DNA from: Actinomycetota bacterium
GTDB lineage: Bacteria > Actinomycetota > Acidimicrobiia > Acidimicrobiales > Palsa-688
Assembly (NCBI GenBank): GCA_021323695.1
Contig: JAJPKN010000068.1
Span: 1 to 64,000 of the forward strand
Direction: 5' to 3'
Length of the DNA stretch: 64,000 nucleotides
Shown: positions 59,570 to 64,000 of the stretch, piece after piece
Layout of the letters: the number at the start of each line of letters is the position of its first letter
Numbering within the stretch: position 1 is the first letter of the stretch
The notes under the pieces: model-generated
The model's database searches: none
Told to the model about the DNA's origin: nothing
The model's input: only the letters and a program-made list of their open reading frames with translations
Made by a program: the position numbers and the translations under genes

Positions 59570-60240
59570 TCGGCTCGCTCCGGGGCGTGGTCCTGGAGCG
59601 GCTGCTGCGGGGGGACCATCAAGCCGAGCTGCTGGTCGAGGCGGGGGGAGTGGGCTACCGGGTGGTGGTGCCCGCCGGTGCGGCGGCGAGGGCAGGGGAG
59701 ATGGGCGGCCCCACGTTCTTGCACGTCCACACCCACGTGCGGGAGGACGCCATAGTCCTGTACGGCTTCCCCTCCCGGGAGGAAAGGGAGTGCTTCGAGC
59801 TGCTGCTGGGGGCCCACGGGGTGGGCCCGGCGGTCGCCCTCGGCTTGCTCTCGGTGCTCTCGCCCGGGGCGTTGCGCCGGGCCGTGCTCAACCAGGACGC
59901 TGACGCCCTTAGCCTGGTGCCCGGCATCGGCAAGAAGACGGCGGCGCGCCTCATCATGGAGCTCGGCCCCCGTTTCGAAGCCAGCGAGCTCGGCAACGGC
60001 GCCACCGGCTGGGAGGCCGCCGGGGCCAACCTGGGGGGCGAGGGCAGGCCACCAGGAGCCGGGCCCCACGAAGCCAGCGCCAACGACCGGGCTGCCCAGC
60101 GCGATGAAGTGCGGGCGGCGCTGGTGGGGCTCGGCTACGGCCCAGAAGAGGTGCGCCAGGCCCTGGCCCGCCTGCCCGCTGAAGGGGGTACGGCCGAGCT
60201 GTTGAAGCACGCGCTGCGTGAGCTGGCAGGTGCCCGGTGA
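59566..60240 (+). CDS. ruvA: Holliday junction branch migration protein RuvA
   Basis: 224 residues. Domain I ([20 protein letters not shown]) and [14 protein letters not shown], domain II helix-hairpin-helix ([20 protein letters not shown] and [20 protein letters not shown]), and domain III near the C-terminus ([17 protein letters not shown]). A 35-residue Gly/Ala linker separates II and III. The GTG overlaps the ruvC stop and its own stop overlaps ruvB. Standard ruvC-ruvA-ruvB operon. Confidence 0.95.
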   Translation: MIGSLRGVVLERLLRGDHQAELLVEAGGVGYRVVVPAGAAARAGEMGGPTFLHVHTHVREDAIVLYGFPSREERECFELLLGAHGVGPAVALGLLSVLSPGALRRAVLNQDADALSLVPGIGKKTAARLIMELGPRFEASELGNGATGWEAAGANLGGEGRPPGAGPHEASANDRAAQRDEVRAALVGLGYGPEEVRQALARLPAEGGTAELLKHALRELAGAR

Positions 60241-61391
60241 GGGGGCAGGACGCGGGGCGGAGGCCAGCCGCCGGGCCAGCCGGCGCCGAGGCTGGGCTGG
60301 GGCCGCTGGCCGCCAGCAGCGCCAGTGCCTACGTGGCCGACGGCCAGGGGCCTGAGGCCCGGTTGCTCGCCCCTCAGGCGGGCCCCACGGAGCAGGCTGA
60401 AGAGGTGACCCTGCGGCCCCGCCGGCTGGCCGAGTTCGTGGGCCAGCCCCAGCTGAAAGAGCACCTCGGCATCATGGTCGAAGCCGCCCGTCGTCGGGGG
60501 GAGCCAGCCGACCACATGCTGTTCGCCGGCCCACCTGGGCTGGGCAAGACCTCCCTGGCCGGCATCGTGGCCAACGAGATGGGCGCCGGGCTGCGGGTGA
60601 CGTCCGGCCCTGCCCTGGTGCGAGCCGGCGACCTGGCTGCCTTGTTGACCAACCTCAACCCGGGCGACGTGCTGTTCGTGGACGAGATCCACCGCCTGGC
60701 CCGCCCGGTCGAGGAGATCCTCTACCCGGCCATGGAGGACTTCCAGCTGGACATCGTACTGGGCAAAGGGCCGGCGGCGCGCAGCATACGCCTCGAGCTC
60801 CCTCGCTTCACCCTGGTCGGGGCCACCACCCGGACCGGCCTCATCACCGGGCCGTTGCGGGACCGCTTCGGCTTTGTCGCCCGCCTCGACTACTACGACG
60901 TGGCCGACTTGGAGGCGATCGTACGGCGTTCGGCCGGGGTGCTGGCCGTGGACGTGGACCCAGCCGGCGGTGCCGAGATCGCCCGGCGTTCCCGGGGCAC
61001 TCCCCGCATCGCCAACCGCCTGCTGAAGAGGGTGCGCGACTACGCCGAGGTGAGAGGCGAGGGCAAGGTGGACCTGGCCGTGGCCCGCTCCGGCCTCCAG
61101 CTTTTCCAGGTTGACGAGCTGGGGCTGGACAAGGTCGACCGCGCCATCTTGGACGCCTTGTGCCGCCGCTTCGGTGGTGGCCCGGTGGGGCTGGGCACCC
61201 TGGCCGTCTCCGTGGGCGAGGAACCCGAGACCGTCGAGGACGTTTACGAGCCCTTCTTGCTCCAGCTGGGCATGCTCATGCGCACGCCCCGGGGCCGGGT
61301 GGCGACGGCGGCCGCCTGGGACCACCTGGGGTTGGCCGCCCCGAGCACCGCCGCCCCGAGCACCGCCGCCCCCCCGTCGTTGTGGGGCTGA
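60237..61391 (+). CDS. ruvB: Holliday junction helicase RuvB
   Basis: 384 residues. AAA+ motor: [20 protein letters not shown], Walker [21 protein letters not shown], Walker [22 protein letters not shown], sensor [19 protein letters not shown] and arginine-finger region [23 protein letters not shown] 60237 overlaps the ruvA stop. A 50-residue Gly/Ala/Pro N-terminus is longer than in E. coli. The C-terminus ends in a 15-bp DNA repeat coding [12 protein letters not shown]. Confidence 0.96.
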   Translation: MRGQDAGRRPAAGPAGAEAGLGPLAASSASAYVADGQGPEARLLAPQAGPTEQAEEVTLRPRRLAEFVGQPQLKEHLGIMVEAARRRGEPADHMLFAGPPGLGKTSLAGIVANEMGAGLRVTSGPALVRAGDLAALLTNLNPGDVLFVDEIHRLARPVEEILYPAMEDFQLDIVLGKGPAARSIRLELPRFTLVGATTRTGLITGPLRDRFGFVARLDYYDVADLEAIVRRSAGVLAVDVDPAGGAEIARRSRGTPRIANRLLKRVRDYAEVRGEGKVDLAVARSGLQLFQVDELGLDKVDRAILDALCRRFGGGPVGLGTLAVSVGEEPETVEDVYEPFLLQLGMLMRTPRGRVATAAAWDHLGLAAPSTAAPSTAAPPSLWG

Positions 61392-61422
61392 CCGGCCAGC
61401 GTGTCGGCCAGACTGTTGGCTG

Positions 61423-62412
61423 GTGGAAGTCCCCGGCTACGAGCTACCCGAAGAGGCGGTCGCCCAGGTCCCGGCCGAGCCGCGCGACGCGGCCCGGTTG
61501 CTGGTGGCCCTGGGGGCCACGGTCGAGCACCGGCGGGTGGCCGACTTGCCCGAGCTGCTGGGCCCGGGCGACGTCGTCGTCATCAACACCTCACGGGTCA
61601 TGCCCGCCCGCCTGCGGCTCCACAAGGACAGCGGAGGAGCGGCCGAGGTGCTGCTGGTCGAGCCGCTCGGCGGTCGCGAGTGGGAGGCGCTGGTCCGTCC
61701 CGGCCGACGACTGGGGCCCGGGACCGTGCTCTACCACGGCGACCTCCCCGTCATCGAGGTGGGTGAGCGCCTGGGCGAGGGCCGCCGGGTGGTGAGGCCC
61801 CTGGTGGGGGAGGCGAAGCTGGCCGAGGTGGGCGAGCTGGCCCTGCCCCCTTACATCCACGAGCCGCTGGCCGACCCCAGCCGGTACCAGACGGTGTACG
61901 CCGAGCGGCCCGGGAGCGTGGCGGCACCGACGGCTGGCCTGCACCTGACGGACGGCGTCCTCGAGGCCTGCCGCCAGCGCGGCGCCCAGGTGGTGGGGCT
62001 GGACCTGGCCGTCGGGCTGGGGACGTTCCGGCCGGTCAAGGCCGCTCGGGCCGAGGACCACACCATGCACGCCGAGCACTACTGCATCCCTGAGGCCACC
62101 TGGGAGGCGGTGCGAGAGGCCCGGGGCCGGGTGGTGGCCATCGGCACCACGACGGTGCGCGCCCTGGAGTCGGCGGCTGCCACCGGGCGGCTGGAAGACA
62201 GGACCGAGCTGTACATACGGCCCGGCCATGTGTTCTCCACGGTGGACGTCTTGATGACCAACTTCCACCTGCCTCGCAGCACGCTGCTGCTCATGGTGGA
62301 GGCGTTCTGCGGCCCCCGGTGGCGCCTGCTCTACCAGGAGGCCCTGGCCGGCGGGTACCGGTTCTTGTCGTTCGGGGACGCGATGATCGTGGGCCGGGAT
62401 GTTCCGGCTTGA
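61423..62412 (+). CDS. queA: tRNA preQ1(34) S-adenosylmethionine ribosyltransferase-isomerase
   Basis: 329 residues. YELPEEAVAQVPAEPRDAAR, NTSRVMPARLRLHK, APTAGLHLTDGVLEACRQRG, VGLGTFRPVKA and VGTTTVRALES-like IGTTTVRALESAA are QueA blocks. It builds epoxyqueuosine on tRNA. GTG 61423 is the first start before homology; the frame is open further inside ruvB. Its last codons overlap the tgt start. With tgt it forms the queuosine pair. Confidence 0.94.
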   Translation: MEVPGYELPEEAVAQVPAEPRDAARLLVALGATVEHRRVADLPELLGPGDVVVINTSRVMPARLRLHKDSGGAAEVLLVEPLGGREWEALVRPGRRLGPGTVLYHGDLPVIEVGERLGEGRRVVRPLVGEAKLAEVGELALPPYIHEPLADPSRYQTVYAERPGSVAAPTAGLHLTDGVLEACRQRGAQVVGLDLAVGLGTFRPVKAARAEDHTMHAEHYCIPEATWEAVREARGRVVAIGTTTVRALESAAATGRLEDRTELYIRPGHVFSTVDVLMTNFHLPRSTLLLMVEAFCGPRWRLLYQEALAGGYRFLSFGDAMIVGRDVPA

Positions 62413-63529
62413 GGCCAGCTCCGGCCAGGCGCGCGCCGGCTGGGTGGACACGCCCCGGGGTGGCTTCCCGACCCCCTGCTTCATGCCCGTGGGGTCCCGG
62501 GGGGTGGTGCGTCTCCTGGCTCCCTCCGACCTGGGCCGCCTGGGGGCCGATGTCGTGCTGGCCAATGCCTACCACCTCATGCTCCGGCCCGGCGCGGAGG
62601 TGGTGGCGGCCCTGGGGGGCTTGCACCGCTTCAGCGGCTGGGAGGGCCACTTCCTGACCGACTCGGGGGGCTACCAGGTCATGTCCCTGCCCTGCAGCGT
62701 GGACGACGAGGGGGTGACCTTTCGTTCGTGCTACGACGGCTCCTGGCAGCGGCTGACCCCCGAGGGGGCGGTGGCGGCCCAGGAGTCCCTGGGGGCAGAC
62801 ATCCAGATGGTGCTGGACGTGTGCGTGCCCCTGCCTGCGTCGCGCGACGTGGTGGAGACGGCGGGGAAAAGGACGCTGGCCTGGGCTGAGCGCGCCCAGC
62901 GTGCCCGTGAGCGGCCGGGCCAGCTCCTGTTCGCCATCGTCCAGGGAGGGACCGAGCTCGACCTGCGGGCCCGGTACGCCAGCCGGTTGGCGGAGCTCGG
63001 CTTCGACGGTTACGCCGTCGGTGGGCTGTCCGTGGGCGAGAGCCGGGCCCAGATGCTCTCGTCACTGGGGGCAGCCCTGGGGGAACTGCCCGCGGACCGC
63101 CCCCGGTACCTGATGGGCGTAGGGGACCCGAGCTCGGTCCTGGCCGCGGTCGAGCTGGGGGTGGACATGTTCGACTGCGTCCTGCCCACCCGCCTGGGCC
63201 GCCACGGCGGGGCGCTCACCTCGGCCGGCCGGCTGAGCGTGAAAGCGGCGCGCTACGCCCGGGACGAGCGCCCGCTCGACCCCGCCTGCAGCTGCGAGGT
63301 CTGCCAGCGCCACAGCCGGGCCTACCTGCGCCACCTGTTCAACGTGGGCGAGCCGAGCGCCGGCCGGCTGGTCAGCCTGCACAACCTGGCCTGGCTGCTC
63401 GGCCTGGTGAGCCGGGCCCGGCGGGCGGTACGGGAGGGCACCCTGACCGAGCTGCGCCGCCAGGTGGACGAGGTCTGGTCAGGCTTCGGGGGCCCGAGCG
63501 CGCTTCGTGGGCCCGGGGCCAACGAGTAG
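62399..63529 (+). CDS. tgt: tRNA-guanine transglycosylase
   Basis: 376 residues. FLTDSGGYQVMSLPC carries one catalytic Asp, ADIQMVLDVCVPLP is close to the usual MxxDEC, YLMGVGDPSSVLAAVELGVD MFDCVLPTRLGRHGGAL holds the nucleophile Asp, and the zinc site is CSCEVCQRHSRAYLRHLF. It swaps guanine 34 for preQ1. ATG 62399 overlaps queA by 14 nt. The DVC in place of DEC is a mild variation near the active site. Confidence 0.95.
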   Translation: MFRLEASSGQARAGWVDTPRGGFPTPCFMPVGSRGVVRLLAPSDLGRLGADVVLANAYHLMLRPGAEVVAALGGLHRFSGWEGHFLTDSGGYQVMSLPCSVDDEGVTFRSCYDGSWQRLTPEGAVAAQESLGADIQMVLDVCVPLPASRDVVETAGKRTLAWAERAQRARERPGQLLFAIVQGGTELDLRARYASRLAELGFDGYAVGGLSVGESRAQMLSSLGAALGELPADRPRYLMGVGDPSSVLAAVELGVDMFDCVLPTRLGRHGGALTSAGRLSVKAARYARDERPLDPACSCEVCQRHSRAYLRHLFNVGEPSAGRLVSLHNLAWLLGLVSRARRAVREGTLTELRRQVDEVWSGFGGPSALRGPGANE

Positions 63530-63589
63530 GCTTGGCGCCGAAGGGGCCCAGCTCGTTGGGCCGCGCACTACCTGTCGGATAGGTCCCCC

Positions 63590-64000
63590 ATGAACTACAT
63601 GCCCGCCTGGCTCGCTGCCGCAAGTACCACGACCACGGCAACCAAGAGCTCTTCTGGCGGTTCTTCCTACTTCCTGCTGGTCGTCATCGTGCTGTTGGCG
63701 CTGGTCTACTTCATGTGGATGCGGCCCAACCAGCGCCGGCGCATGATGGCCGCCCGCCAGGCGCGGGCCTTCGACGTGGGCGACGAGGTGGTGGCCGCGG
63801 GCATGGTCGGCCGGTGCGTGGGCATAACCGACGGGGAGGTCGACGTCGAGGTGGCCGACGGAGTGGTCCTCAAGTTCGTCAACCAGGCGGTCCAGTCGCG
63901 CCAGGCCTACACCGCTTCGGCTGCCGGGCGCACCGGGGCCGGGCGGGGCTGGGGCGCCGGTGGTGCTGGCTCGAGCGGCCCCCGGGCACCCACCACGGCC
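63590..64000 (+). CDS. yajC: Preprotein translocase subunit YajC (partial, runs off the window)
   Basis: At least 137 residues, cut by the window edge. A Thr/Ser-rich N-terminus is followed by one transmembrane helix (YFLLVVIVLLALVYFMWMRP), NQRRRMMAARQARAFDVGDE VVAAGMVGRC and DGVVLKFVNQAV, the YajC pattern. It belongs to the SecDF-YajC accessory complex, and secD is likely next. ATG 63590 has a TAGG-type stretch 6 to 10 nt upstream. tgt-yajC is a classic bacterial order. Confidence 0.9.
   Translation, partial: MNYMPAWLAAASTTTTATKSSSGGSSYFLLVVIVLLALVYFMWMRPNQRRRMMAARQARAFDVGDEVVAAGMVGRCVGITDGEVDVEVADGVVLKFVNQAVQSRQAYTASAAGRTGAGRGWGAGGAGSSGPRAPTTA

Overview
The window is a very GC-rich, gene-dense piece of a bacterial chromosome. 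Gene order and protein types point to an actinobacterium outside the best-studied orders. An Acidimicrobiia-like lineage is my inference, not something the sequence proves. The stretch from the HAD phosphatase through tlyA, nadK, recN, pyrG, Nudix, xerD, scpA, scpB, rluB and cmk follows the order known from Mycobacterium tuberculosis (Rv1692 to Rv1712). Two genes that sit before pyrG there are missing, and trpS, a dksA-like gene, a dnaX scrap with a toxin-antitoxin pair, and an aroH-tyrA-aroA block are added. Translation starts are often GTG and sometimes TTG, and stop/start overlaps (ATGA, GTGA, TTGA) are common.

Layout. 1-10300 is accessory: a 35-bp tandem repeat, a dienelactone hydrolase pair divergent from a marR-drrAB-like export operon, a membrane-anchored DUF5666-like protein, a tetR-SRPBCC operon, a DUF1015 protein, a BNR-repeat exoprotein broken at a poly-G tract, a transposase remnant and a decayed AbrB-PIN fusion. 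10349-22500 is core information processing (HAD, tlyA, nadK, recN, pyrG, Nudix, xerD, dksA-like, trpS, scpAB). 22507-23819 is an island: a 5' piece of dnaX is split by a FitAB-type toxin-antitoxin module and flanked by perfect 75-bp direct repeats. 23877-30029 holds padR, then rluB, aroH, tyrA, aroA, cmk and plsC (rRNA modification, aromatic amino acids, nucleotide and lipid synthesis). 30122-35045 has citrate synthase and malate dehydrogenase, facing a 12-helix membrane protein and heme O synthase. 35221-38087 carries a secreted protein, an aldo/keto reductase and ispH on the minus strand. 38311-41848 is gap-pgk-tpiA-secG. 41938-50746 is a peptide ABC transporter with a second solute-binding protein. 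50790-56642 has menB, a small conserved protein, HNH endonuclease, a lipoate-ligase-like protein, a PAS-GGDEF-EAL protein and a catalytically dead M48-like protein. 56711-64000 is pdxS-pdxT-yebC-ruvC-ruvA-ruvB-queA-tgt-yajC, cut by the window edge.

Regulation visible in the sequence. A TANNNT hexamer lies 6 to 10 nt before the start codon of many first genes (DLH, marR, dksA-like, trpS, scpA, the 100-aa protein, aroH, the aldo/keto reductase, ispH, menB, the M48-like gene, pdxS, ruvC), usually with no Shine-Dalgarno. This suggests extensive leaderless translation, and I used it to choose several starts. Local regulators (marR, tetR, padR, fitA) each have a clean palindrome at their own promoter.

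Unusual points: the toxin-antitoxin island inside a dnaX fragment; minisatellite-like tandem repeats at many gene ends; a His/Gly/Asp-rich insertion in MenB; an M48-family protein with the metal site replaced; a 12-helix protein with HxH and other histidines next to heme O synthase; and candidate small leader ORFs before secG, the HNH gene and the HAD gene.
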